Positions 51,761 through 63,773 of a DNA stretch of 64,000 bases are shown here, piece by piece (the first letter of the stretch is position 1; every line of letters starts with the position of its first letter). This DNA comes from Prinia subflava (Eukaryota > Chordata > Aves > Passeriformes > Cisticolidae): contig NC_086247.1 in the NCBI RefSeq assembly GCF_021018805.1, positions 142,968,102 to 143,032,101 of the forward strand, written 5' to 3'. The notes under the pieces were generated by a model that was given only the letters and a program-made list of their open reading frames with translations, did no database searches and had not been told where the DNA came from. The position numbers and the translations under genes were made by a program.

Positions 51761-52111
51761 CAGATGTGCTGCACTTCATGTTAGGCTGGAGCAAATCTGG
51801 CCCTGCGTTTCACTCTCTGTCCATAAAGATATTGATAAACTCTTTGTCATGGCCAACTGTGCCATGACATCTCTGCCTTCCCACAAGGTGAAGCTCTGAG
51901 TATCAAACCATGGTTCTTCAAGGGTGGTAAGGGTAAACGAGTGAAAATTGCCCACCACTAACTGCTAATGCCATGAATGAGTTCATTCTGTACACCAAAA
52001 ATTTTAGTGGGGGATATTCTGGAGGCTTAAATTATACAGAATTTCTCCTCCCTGAAATGAATTGATGATATCACCATATTATGAGAAATAGCTAGTGTGA
52101 TTTATGGCATC

Positions 52112-52158
<47 letters not shown>

Positions 52159-52177
52159 GTGGTGGTGGTGGTGGTGT
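52112..52177 (+). repeat. Compound microsatellite: ATT then GTG
   Basis: About 16 ATT units (52112-52158) pass directly into about six GTG units (52159-52177), with no intervening bases. The minus strand gives a spurious run of asparagine and threonine codons. Confidence 0.97.
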
Positions 52178-55100
52178 TCTTATTCTTATTATAGCAATAT
52201 ATTACTATTTTATGGGAAAAAAGTATCTGTACAGCCTCAGGTAATGAGACAAAGTATATGTTTAGGTAAAACAAAAATCACTTCAAAACATTTTCTGTTT
52301 TGTCTGTCAGATCTGACTCCAAGGCCAAAATCACATCAGTCTCACCACAAAGACTGTGAGCTGGGGAGCACAACTGGAGGCTCATCTTCAGTGCACATGT
52401 GCTCCATAGAGCCCCCACAGCTCAGGCAGCACACCAAGCCTGCTTCCAGAGATGCCCAGAGGCAGACTAGAGCTTGTCTGCATGATTTCTGCATGGCAGC
52501 TCTGGGAATCAAAGGCTGCAATAAAGTTTAGACCAAAGTAGGACCACCTGCATGTACTGCTCTCAATATCAGCACAAGGGTCAATTGCATAAAGATATGG
52601 ATCCAGCTCTGGACCTTATCAATACTGAAAATGTAACACCATTACCGTATCAGAATAAAATTTCAAAAGCGACTTTTCATATCCACATTCAAATATAAAG
52701 CATCAAAGACAGTAAAAGCCATTTTAGACAGATTTTATGGGAATCAACTACAGTTGGCTGAGAAACACCACTTACCACAAAAAATTTACAGTAGGTAGAG
52801 ACTTGTAGGTATAGAACAGCAGCAATTGTGTGATAATTTCATTTGGTTCTGATATGTGTCCTCAAAGATGTAATGCTAAGCTTTAAATATTTCATGTCTA
52901 TGTACTGTCTTGAGATTTATTATTTATGCAACAGATGAAAGATCCTAAACTTTTGCTTGAATAACACACTACTATGGCAAAACGACTCATCAAGGTTAAC
53001 CATCCTTCTTGCTTACTACCTTCAAAAATTATGTCCTCAAGAGGGATTGCACAACCAAGTCAGATAGTGTGGGCAAATTTAATTAACTAAATGTCAGAGT
53101 CCACAGTTGTTACAGATGACATAAAGAGGAAAAAGAGATAGGGCATAACCTTGAGGTACTTGTTATTGCTGCCAAATGCTTCAAAGAGTTGTTCATTTGG
53201 ACATGAAGCCTTCGGTCTGTGGCACAATTAATATGTGTGTGGATCACATTGTGTCACTCAAAATAAAATCCCAATATGATGTTTCTCAGCCTCATTGAAG
53301 AAAGTCTAAGGTGTAAGGGAATAAAATGCAAAAGCCTCTGCCAGAGCAGATCTGACACCCACACACTTGTTAGACAGGAGAGATCTGGACCCAGTGCTGC
53401 TCTTTAATTGCAACCACAGCAGGGAAGCCCAAGGTTTTCCCAGCTCAGGCTTGCACTGGCAAATGGCCAGTGACCTTGGGCTGGCCACATGCTTGTATCA
53501 AATGGTGCACCTGAAGATGTCCTCTGCCTCACATCTGAGCAGGGCTGCTGGATGCTGGGTTGCTGGGAGCTGGCTGCCCCAGCCAGGAGGAGATGGGCAG
53601 CAGGACCCCAGGCACTGCCTGGAAGATCTTTTTTTATGTCTCAGCAACACTAACTTTACGAAATAGCTGTATAGTCTAAGTACTGAACAAATCTATCATT
53701 CACTCTTCCATCAAAGGGAAGAAAATTTACTGGGAAGGATTCATTTTTTTTAAATCCCTAGAGTGATTAAAAACAAAATCTGCCACTGACTGAGCTGTCA
53801 TAGCCTGTCAATGTTCTTATGGACCAGTGAAAGTTTGAGGTGTGAAGATCAAGTTTAGCCCCTTGATTTTGGAGAGACAAAGGAGACAACTAACCTTAGG
53901 CTTGCCTAATTTCAGTGACAGGGATCCTTCCTGGTCCCTTCTGGGAGCCCTTGCTTCCCATCCACTACTATCCCATGGAAAGGGACAGAACAAGTCTAAA
54001 ACTTGCTTTCCTTCATCTGTGCACACACAAAGAGGTGCAAAAATTTTGCAGGACTGCCAGAGGAAAGAGTAAAACCTACTGTCCCCATGATGTCATTAAA
54101 TGACCCAACAACTGAAATGACCCAATGACTTAGCATTGTGAAGAAGAAAATTATATAAAATTCTCAACAAACTTGTTACAGTGCACCCATATTCAGTTAA
54201 AACTGGCCTGTGAGTGGCAGAAGAAAGCAGCAAGAGGATTGCAGAGCTAATTAAGTTTCAGAAGCTGAATAAGAAATGAATGAGGAGTCACACAGAGAAA
54301 TAAACATTTAACAGAACTTCTAAAAAGATCTGCAATAAACTAACCATCTCAAAATAAACCCAAGAATAAGATGGAGGAAGGAGAAATTAGATACAGTGGC
54401 TTATAAGAATGATTTTGCCCTAGCAAAATAATTGTAATAAATTAGACAAATATATCAATTCTCAAGTTTGAGCTATCATAAATGAACAGGAAAACCCCCT
54501 TCAGGCTATTAGTTTTTGGAACTGCAACATAAAGCAATTTTGTTTTCTCTTAGAATACTGGGTATTTATAGAGTAACATAATGATTACAAAATAGTTATT
54601 GTTAAGGCTTAGCAGACAATACTCTATATTTTAAATTCACTAACATATAGTGGGTGGAGGGATTTTTATTATTATTTGTTGAGAAATCCATAGAGCCATC
54701 TCTAAGCATTTACAGGGAATATAGGTGTTATTCTCAACAGAAACAACCTTCAAAATTTTCCAGACAGCCTCACAATGAGAGAAATTTTCCCACACTGTTG
54801 GGAAATTGCCCTTTCTAGACATCCTTTCTTAGGCTTTGTTCTGACGGGAATGAGCTAAAATAAAAGCACGAGAAATGAATGTGCACGAACAGAATTTGTT
54901 GTTTGATTCACATTCCCCAAAGAGTGTTAATGCCTTCAGAGATGTCAAATCATAAAGGCTGTACTGCACAGAAGCACTGTGTGAAAGAAGAGGTGAACAT
55001 TGTTAGAATTCAGAAATAATAAAATAACATGGCTGGCTGGTACAAGAGACTTGTGATTTACGCCAGCTTAGGGTCTCTCACTGCTGATGCTTGGCTACAC

Positions 55101-56732
55101 ATCTTGAAACACACTCTGGTTAAGTAGCCTTTTAAGGCTAATATACCTTCCTTAAAGTATAGAGTTCTCATACAGTTCACCAATGGGTTATACAAATTTT
55201 TTTCCTGAAAATTTGGGCTATAAGTTAATAAGAAGAATCAGTTACTGCAGAGTAAATTCTGCAGTGGGCCCTGCCTCTGTTCTCTGGTAGTTTCTTCTCC
55301 CTAGCAGTCTCACTTCTCCCTTGATTTCTGCTTTTCCCATTTCACCTCCCCTAGAAAGACAGAAAGGAAGAAGAAAGGGAGAACCTTTACCCCCATCTGC
55401 CTCACCTGGATTTAAAGCATCCTGCAGCATTGGATGGGGAAAGCATTGGACTCTACAAGGATGTGGATGTATGAGTAGTACTACACAAAACTACAGTGAT
55501 TTGCTGGTGAAACTTTTGTCAAGTATTCTTAGAGATAATTATAACAGATCAGGGAGTTGCTCCCCTTCCTGCTCAGAAATCCTGTTGTTTGCTATCAGGC
55601 TAAGGTGCCAATCCTCATAAAATGATGAGATGCCAGAGGTGCTGCTGCAGTGTTGGTGTATAGGGAAATTCTTTTTGCCAGCTGCCAAAGTGGGTTTGAG
55701 CAGGGTATGACACAGCCTGAGCACACAGGAGAGGGGTTGTTTGGGAGAAGGATCATTAGACCAAACAAAAATCACACCAACACCATGCTAAAATTTAATG
55801 TGGACAGTCAGTTCCAGGTGACCAGGAGCATCAAATGGCACTTCTAAAGCTGTTACACCTCCTGGGCCAGGATCCTGTTCCCTGTGGTACCCACGTGAGT
55901 GACACTTGTGTACAAACCATCATTTTACTACTGATGTGTCCAAGCAGCCATGTTTTGAGGGAGGGTTAGGAATTTTTTTTTTATTAAAACAGCCCCAGCT
56001 GGGATCACAGCACAGCAAAGTTATCCCACTCACAGCTTTGTTGAGAATGACAGTGAGGAGTGGGCACACTGCCTTGTTGGACATCCCATCAGCCTGGGGT
56101 AATTAAAGAGAAGATGTCAGGCTCAAACCAAAGCACAGCCACTGTTGGATGAACATTCCCAGTTAGGGATGCACCCATCCTCTCTAGGGTGGAGAACAAG
56201 GTAATAACCACACCCTGACTGTCTGCACAGAACCCTGCATCCCAGCCATGCTGGGTTGGGGGGTAAGCCTGGTGAACAGCACTGCAAATTAATTTTAAGA
56301 CTACATACTGAATGTAGCAAAAAGTCAAATTGGGATAGAACCTCAAGTCTGAAAGGGCTGAGTACCGAGCACCTTCATTACACCTTCGTTACCCACAAAG
56401 TCATTTAAAACAGAATAGACAATTAACCTGCACTCACTGATAGCGAGTGGCAAACACTTAGGCACTCTCACAGACACTTCTCATCTTCTTTTTAGGGAAA
56501 AAAAAAAAGAAGTAAACCATTAAAACAAGACATACATGTTGCATTTAACAGGAAAAATCAGCCTTCATTGAACTTGGATATGGCAATCTCATTTCCTACA
56601 ATGTTTCTCTGTAAAAGGGCAAAATCATTCACTACTGTATCCTGAATCCTCAAAGTATAATAGTAACCAAAAAACCCCTTCCTATTATTGCATATTGAAA
56701 AAGAGAAAATTCCTGAAAGATAAATCTTGAAT
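52178..56732. other. AT-rich DNA without a supported gene
   Basis: Open frames up to 99 codons at 53367-53666 and 55321-55620, none recognisable. A GC-richer patch lies at 53520-53630. A small direct repeat of AATGACCCAA occurs at 54099 and 54116. No transposon end can be named. Confidence 0.6.
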
Positions 56733-56736
56733 AAAA

Positions 56737-56756
56737 GGGGAGGGAGGGAGGGAGGG
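56737..56756 (+). other. G-quadruplex motif
   Basis: GGGG, then four GGG runs, each separated by a single A. This satisfies the standard G-quadruplex pattern with one-base loops, with a spare G-run. It sits at the left edge of the purine array. Confidence 0.85.
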
Positions 56757-56760
56757 AGGA

Positions 56761-56880
56761 AGGAAGGCAGGAAGGCAGGAAGGCAGGAAGGCAGGAAGGC
56801 AGGAAGGCAGGAAGGCAGGAAGGCAGGAAGGCAGGAAGGCAGGAAGGCAGGAAGGCAGGAAGGCAGGAAGGCAGGAAGGC
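56761..56880 (+). repeat. Fifteen exact copies of an 8-bp unit
   Basis: AGGAAGGC repeated 15 times without an interruption (120 bp). Each unit is an AGGA tetramer joined to an AGGC tetramer. Confidence 0.97.
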
Positions 56881-57058
56881 AGGAAGGAAGGAAGGAAGGA
56901 AGGAAGGAAGGAAGGAAGGAAGGAAGGAAGGAAGGAAGGAAGGAAGGAAGGAAGGAAGGAAGGAAGGAAGGAAGGAAGGAAGGAAGGAAGGAAGGAAGGA
57001 AGGAAGGAAGGAAGGAAGGAAGGAAGGAAGGAAGGAAGGAAGGAAGGAAGGAAGGAAG
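56881..57058 (+). repeat. AAGG tetranucleotide microsatellite, about 44 units
   Basis: 178 bp of uninterrupted AGGA repeat. GGAA is the core word of ETS-family DNA-binding sites, so the array is also a dense run of potential ETS half-sites. Confidence 0.97.
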
Positions 57059-60000
57059 TGATTTTCATAGCCATAGTACATTCAGACAGACTTTACTTCC
57101 ATTGATATTTTTTTATGAATTCAAGTACCTGAAAAAAAAAATGTTTTATTTCTTTTTTTATGCATCTCTGCTGTTGGAATTAACCCTTCAAGGAGTAAAG
57201 AGACTGGTGGAAATTCCTGCGTGCACTCAATGCCAATTGTGCTACTTACACCTTTAGATCAGCTTCAAATCAAATTGTAGCAGGCAAGCAATTGCTCACT
57301 CTTAAGTGCTTATGTGGTTCTGTTGTTTAGATCTCGTGAGACTGCTAAAGCCATCACTTCAGGCTCACTGGTAAGAACTACGTCAAATTATTTTGTAACA
57401 ATTTGAGTTCTTACATATCTATTATTTAGCACTTCAATGATTTAAAACACAGTGGAAATTTCTATGGGCTTTGCTGCTGAACTGAGCTAGATTGACTGGA
57501 GAAGGGGGAGAGAGAATGCTGTGAGCAAACAGTGCCACCATCCCAGCTAAATGATGCTGCTGATTATTTTTATGTTGGACAAGTCTGCCACAACAGATAT
57601 TACTCTTAATGAGCTTTGCAATATTGGCATGTGCTGCTTCAATTATTTTTTCCTCTTAATCCTTCTCCTATATATTAATCCTTTTTCTATATATTCCTTC
57701 TCTTTTTTGTGATTGCTGTTTTGTAAGTCTTTCAAAGGGACAAGTAATACATTGCAGAAGTAAAAACTCAAGCTCTTTCCTGAAAGAACAGTGGGATATG
57801 TCTGTCAAGTCAGAGATGGACTTGGATCATACCGTCCTCTCAGCCTCTGCCCAGCACAAGATTTTCTTTCACTGTGGGCCAGTCCATTTTTAGAGATCTC
57901 AAAAGATGGAAATTCCCCCTTCTCTTCTGTCATAACCTCATCTTCTGCACTGAGTGGACATTGTCCCAAAAGCAGCTGAGAGTCTTAACCTGCCTTTTTA
58001 TGGAATATAGCCACCTTTCCATTACAGCTGTGCATAACCTCAGGGTATCAGAGAGCAATCAGCCTCTATTACATATAAATACCACTTTGTAGGAAGAGGT
58101 GCACGTGCTGTTAAAGTGCATAATTGGTGCCCTGCAATGCCCTTACCTTGCACCCAGGTGTATTCCTGCATATGCTGTAATAAAGCACTTCAGGAGGTGT
58201 TCACACCATTTAACTTCAGCTGGTCTGCACAGTCACTGGCAAGTCACCCCCCCAAGTCAAGTGCTTCAGATTGCTACTCCTTCCATGAACTGTGTGAGGT
58301 GTTCAGGTGATTCATTTCAGTGTTTCAACAAGATCCCTACAGTTTGAAGTTCTGAATACCCTGCTTTGTGGCTTTACTATCTCAGATCTCTGCTGGCTAT
58401 GCTATATATCATACTACTTGACAAATTTGGGCTTACAAGATGGTAATTACCAAGCTCACCTCCTTTCTGTTCAGACTTTCTCACCTAAATTGTACTTATA
58501 CAGCAAAGGGCTGGGACTTGTTTTTTGTGAGCAGAATTGCCCTTCCCTATTGGCTTTATCTCTGTTCTCCATGCTTCTGCTGTTTTTCTCAGCCTATAGT
58601 AATTGTTTCTATTTCCACTCAGTCTGATTTTTGTTCAATTTGCATAGTAACTTCTTCATTCCCAACCTGAAACCAACAGGGTTATGATCTATGAGATTTG
58701 AGGAAAGTCAAAAAGATAAATATTTCTTAACCTGACAGAATAATAATATTCTCTCTCATTAAGAACATCATATATAATAAAATAATTTTTTTCTCCAGAT
58801 CATGTAATTGTCATAACAAGTCAATATTCTATGCTTAAAAACATTTATCACCTCTGTTACTTTCCCTTCACTGTTAAATACTTTTATTACATTGGCTAAC
58901 TGAAAACTTATGATTTGTTACAGATCTTACAGAGCTGCTGACAGAGCTAATTGCTAAATTGCCACTGATGGTACTCTGGGTAACTTCATTACCAGGTTTG
59001 ATGTCACCTCCAATCCTTTTGCCCAGAAGCTTTTAAGACTCTAACATTTATTAAATTTGACCAAACAAATTGACCATCCTGCTTCATGTGAGAACAAGGT
59101 TTAGTAATTTGACTGTTTCTTTTACCTGAGAAATTTCAAACCAGCACATCAATTTTCAAAGGTCGCTCACTTTTCTCTGTTTCATTTCATTCTCCTTACC
59201 CCAATCTGTTTGCTTTCCAGTAAGTCATTCCTGTTTTTCCGTTCATTCAGGGGTGACAGAGCTCATTACCTCTCCAGAACTCACGAGAAGAATACACTGC
59301 ACTGTCATGTGGTGATCCAGAATCACTAATGGTATTCACCAGCATTTCCACCTGCAGTAGAGGATCTTGACAAAACAGAGCATTCCTGAAGGCCACTTGC
59401 ATTCCTCACTGCAGGTACCATGCAGTCAGAAATAATGTTTGTGAGGCAGGCACAGGTAGAAACCCAACAGAGCAAAAGATGGGGTCCAAATAACTAATTA
59501 TTTAACTCCAGATTAAAAAAAATAAATTGAGAATTTATATGGGCACATGTCCTAAAGTGATATTACTTTTTAAAGTCTGGGTTATACACTTTCATTCTCT
59601 TCAGTAAAGTTATTTTCTGACTGGCTTCTTCCCCTACTTTCTGCTTTTTTTCTAAGCTCTTCAAGTGATATTAAGTTTGTTATGTCAGCATGTTAGTCAA
59701 TCCTATTGCAGCTTTTATCAAACTGGCAGACTCTGGCTCTGTAGTGTTTTTATGACATGGTTGCTCTGACAGATTGCTCCCACACGACACTGGAAAAAAT
59801 ACAGTGACTCAAAGGAGCAGCTGGGAGCAGGCACTTTCAGCCAGCTGCTTTGATGGATTAGAAACTCTCCCAGAGCCTGTTATAGGGAGGTTGTGATGCT
59901 GTCTTCCAAACACATTCACTTGCATCACACCTGGACTGAGAGACTGTGCAAATTGTTGCCATACTAACCTCAGAGATAATTAGGAAAAGCATAAACCCTG

Positions 60001-62630
60001 GGTTCCTCTCTGTTTCAGTGTCTCATACGAGCACATGTAGGAAGTTTTGTGATCCCACAGTCCATTACCCTGTCTTTTGATAACAGGCACAGGGTGTTTC
60101 AGATGACGTGCACAAGATGGTCCCAAAATAATGGGTCTTTAAAATTACTGGGGTAAGTTTATTGCAGCCCTCACTGTCTAAAGGCAGGTTTATGCCTTGA
60201 AGTAAGTGAGATTGCAATCAATGAAAACCTCTGTTAAAGTTTACTGTTCTTCCTATAGTAGATCTTGGTCATTTTGTTAGCTATTGAAAAGATGTATTTA
60301 AGAGTTCAGCTAAAATCCAAAGTGTCAGTACTAGCACGCAGGAATTAGATCAATAGATTGCTCTTTGTGTGAAAAAGAAAACTATATTTTCCATTCAGCC
60401 ACTCTGAGTTTGCCAGTTTCTAAGCTTGTTGTGTGCTTTTCTAACCATGGATTACTCACTTGGGTAAAAATAAACTAATGGTTTGCCTCCTCTAAACTCG
60501 TTATTATTAGATTTTTTTTTTACATGAGGTTTCTTATTCTCTTCCTTCAAAATGAAACAAAGTTCAGCCTTTTCCCTCCCCCTTTTTTTTTTTTTTTTTT
60601 GCCCTGTGTCTATATTGTTTCCCATTGTTTATCTTCGCATTCCTTGTTTGCTGCCAGTGATTTTTTCAGCCTTTGGCCACAGATCATACTCATACTGGAG
60701 GTCATAAATCTCCTTATAGACACATATAAGACATATTTAGGCTGTGTCCATACTCATACAGGAACCATTTATGTTGCTTCTAAGTAAAGGATGTGGCAGA
60801 ATGGGAAGATGCAAGTTGGAGAGAGCATGAAACCATGAGAAGTTCTGTGGTGATTGGAGATAAAACGAGAACTAGAAATTTCCAAACTCTCTAGAGGTTG
60901 CAAGAAGTCCAGGTGCCTCCTCACAGGTTCCATCCACTTTGCTACCTGTGCATTATTAAAAATCTCCAAAGGCTGATTTGAATTATGGTCAAGTTCCACC
61001 TCAGCAAAAATTGGTATTAAATTTGAAGGTAAACCTAAAAATAAGTTCTGTTTTTCCTTTTCTCATCCAAATTCCTTCCATCTTTTTTTTCATATTTATG
61101 CTATTTTTTATGCAGTGTTTGATGCCTCAGAGTTCAACATGAAATTTGGTTTGTGGGAAAAATTCTCTCTACATTTCAGGTAGCTATTAGCATCAATAGT
61201 TTATTTTTATATGTTACTGCTTAATCATCTTTACCATGCAAATATAGATAATCATTTACACTACCTTCACTTCAGAACTCAAATCTTTTTTATTCATGAA
61301 CTCAGGCAGAGTAATACAGAGCATATTGCATTTTTCCAATGAAGAACCCATTCACTAACGAGTTGCCCCATTAATAATTAAAGATTAATTATCATACATT
61401 ACACCTTGCTATATTTAATTGCTACAATTTAAAAAAATCAATAAGAATAATTTCAAGATTTTAACCTCTTTTATATTCTTATATATACACACAGAATTTA
61501 TGATCAATTTTAGGTAATATTGAAAAGGTACTTGAAAAGTCTGGCATGATTCTTGGGCCAAAATATTCTGGACTAAATTTTCTGAAATCATTTTGGTGAC
61601 ACTGAGGGTACTTTCCTCCTTAATACAGGAATTTCTGCTGTCGAATGTGAAGCTATCAGACATTTATTTCTATGTATTTGTCCAAATCAGAGTGTTAACC
61701 CTTTCAAAGATAGAATCTTGTGCATGTTGGTGACCACCTTAAAGTATTTAGGCATCTCTAATTGTAACCTGAAAATGTGGTTCAGAAATTTTTGTTGTTG
61801 TTGTGTCCTTTTTCTCCCTCCCTCTTCAGTGTCTATCATGGCAAACGCTAGGAAAAGAGATAAAAAGCAGGTTTCCCATTATAGGACTTATGGCTTTGGG
61901 ACTGCAAGGTGCACCAAGAGATAAGAATTCAGAATTTAAAAGAGCACGATAAGGCTCTCTAAGACCATTTCACTCTCTGAAACTACCTGTTCCAGGAGAC
62001 CTTTTCTGGGTGTGCATTTTATTTATCAGAGAGCTGTGGTCACTGAAACAGTGGCAATTGGCTACTGCAACTAGACTGGAACCAGCAAATAATACATCTG
62101 CAAAGAGCTGTTCCCTGTGAGTCAGACTCTGGTGAACAAACTGTTATAAGTACTGCTCAAATATATGGACTGTGAGAGGGAAGGAGAGAATCAGAGCATT
62201 TTAAATAGCAGTGCTTTTTCAGATTTAGAAATGCCTTGTGAAAGTTCAGCTGTACACTCAATTACTGGTATGCTAAGTGAAGGCTAGTGTTACTACAGTG
62301 CACCATTTGTAAAATGTTTAAATATGGATCAGAGTATGAATGTAAAAACCACGTACAATCTAGGATGCTTCCAACACATACACCAGAGCAAATAATGATG
62401 TGATTTGAGAGACATAATGACAATATTGTGCCTATAATGCATTTGCCCAAAGGTACCCTTGTGAATATGTTTTCTATTCATTTCTGTTCTCCATTGCATA
62501 TTTCCCTCAACTTAATTATTCCACTGATTGTAATTAAGCTCCCTCTAAGTCTGTAAGTGTGAAGTGCATTTTCAAAATAAATATGAGCAAGCTGACTTGC
62601 TTCTGAAGCTTTTTTAAACCCTCTCAGTTC
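57059..62630. other. AT-rich DNA without a supported gene
   Basis: Open frames up to 106 codons (58307-58627), none recognisable. A pyrimidine tract occurs at 60568-60600. A strong acceptor-like tract (TTTTTCTCCCTCCCTCTTCAG) ends at 61830, followed by a short frame beginning MANARKRDKKQ at 61838 that stops after 29 codons. No partner donor or exon is identified. Confidence 0.55.
60568..60600 (+). repeat. Pyrimidine tract ending in 18 T
   Basis: CCTTTTCCCTCCCCC followed by 18 uninterrupted T (60583-60600), then GCCC. It is a mononucleotide run within a 33-base all-pyrimidine stretch. Confidence 0.95.
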
Positions 62631-62657
62631 TATAAAATGCCTAACAGGCATTTTATA
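62631..62657. repeat. Perfect hairpin, 12-bp arms, 3-base loop
   Basis: TATAAAATGCCT at 62631-62642 pairs without mismatch with AGGCATTTTATA at 62646-62657, with AAC as the loop. It is not explained by a microsatellite because the arms are of mixed sequence. No T-run follows and no transposon terminal motif is recognised. Confidence 0.85.
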
Positions 62658-63472
62658 TCTGAGAACATAAATTCATTTTAGAGACTTTCTATGACTTTAC
62701 CCATTTTAAGAAGAGAGAGAGAAAAATCTGTTGATTTACAAACATTTGAAATAAAGCCTATGGCAAATTTTTAATTCATCATTCTTATTATTGGTATCAT
62801 ATTAGCACCTATTAAAATGTTAGCACCACTACAGAGATTAATATTGTTTCACAGGAGTGGCTGAACAAACCTGCATTAAGGAACACCCACTGCCCAAAAA
62901 CAAGGCTTGTACATGAATACACTGGATGGGCTGAAGACAAGAGCAGAAAGCATGATAGTAACCAAACAGTAGCAGAACTAACTGTGTAACTAGATTTATT
63001 TTTGGCATAAAACTGTAGTCTCAGTTTGCCACCTGTCTAACCATCTCAACATTGCAACCTATTTTCATAACCTGAAGAAATTCCTTGGATTCTCAAATGT
63101 TTATACAATACTGATCTGTCTCAACTGTATTGTAGTATCCAATACCTGTTTTTTCCTCTCTCTGCCTCTTCTCTCTTTCCCCAAAGCCACAACCTGTCCC
63201 ACAGGAGGAAATGGTGCTGCAGGAGCTTTATATTATAAACAATAAACTATATGCATGTTTATTTGTTTCTCAGGTGAAGGTGCTGTAAGAAGCTTGCATG
63301 TAGTTTATTTTCATCTAGCTTAATTAATGACCGCTAAGATTCCTTAATTCCTCAGCATTACCATGTCCAGTATAGTGCATCATTATTATCCAACTGTAAT
63401 ATGTTCTAAAATAGGATAATTTGAAATCCATAGGTATTTAAAGATTTCTGGCTGCAATGGATGCCAGATTTG

Positions 63473-63500
63473 AATAAAAATAATAATAATAAAAATAATT
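63473..63500 (+). repeat. Imperfect AAT repeat
   Basis: AATAAAAATAATAATAATAA followed by AAATAATT, a short decayed microsatellite. Confidence 0.8.
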
Positions 63501-63747
63501 AGAAACAGCTAGCAAAATCTCACATAAACAATAGGGTATAGATTTGGATACAGTAAGTCATCAGATGAAACACAGCATATGCAAGACCATATTGTAGCAG
63601 GATGAAGTCACTTTCTTTCTTTAAGCCCTTTTGTGTTTTCTTAATATATCCAAAATAGAATGGTTGTGCAAAAACATATTATTATTAACAACTGATATTT
63701 GATAACTCTTAGTAAATATTGGTTGAAACTAGTACTGACTTTTTTGC

Positions 63748-63773
63748 AACACTCTAATATTTTGTAGAGTGTT
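63748..63773. repeat. Inverted repeat, 9-bp arms, 8-base loop
   Basis: AACACTCTA at 63748-63756 pairs with TAGAGTGTT at 63765-63773. A second small palindrome, GGTAC-AAC-GTACC, follows at 63779-63791. Confidence 0.6.

Larger units (their letters stand above)
48911..52111. other. Unique DNA, mostly without a supported gene
   Basis: Includes an A-rich patch at 49816-49838, a minus-strand exon-like interval (49791-49807), a small CpG-bearing block at about 50230-50520 (ACGGG, TACGCA, CAGCGCC, CCCGAC, CACGG, ACCGGG) and the homeodomain-site-rich block at 51410-51760, listed separately. No protein-coding gene is supported. Confidence 0.5.
56733..57058 (+). repeat. Pure-purine array of 326 bp with nested repeat units
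   Basis: The plus strand contains only A and G from 56733 to 57058. It has three parts: five GGG runs separated by single A (56737-56757), then exactly fifteen AGGAAGGC-type units of 8 bp (56761-56880, where the C in each unit is the only break in the purine run), then about 44 AAGG units (56881-57058). The 8-mer is two tetramers, one with a G-A to G-C change, so the dimer has expanded as a unit. All six frames are open because 4 and 8 bp are not multiples of three. The frames of 176 and 143 codons here are therefore artefacts (EGRK-like on plus, PSFL-like on minus). Confidence 0.97.

Noticed and set aside
56650..57257. Long open frames of 176 (plus), 143 and 129 (minus) codons
   Set aside because: They run through the 4- and 8-bp purine repeat, where every frame is open. 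The products are simple repeats of EGRK/AGRQ and PSFL/PAFL type, with no unique coding sequence.
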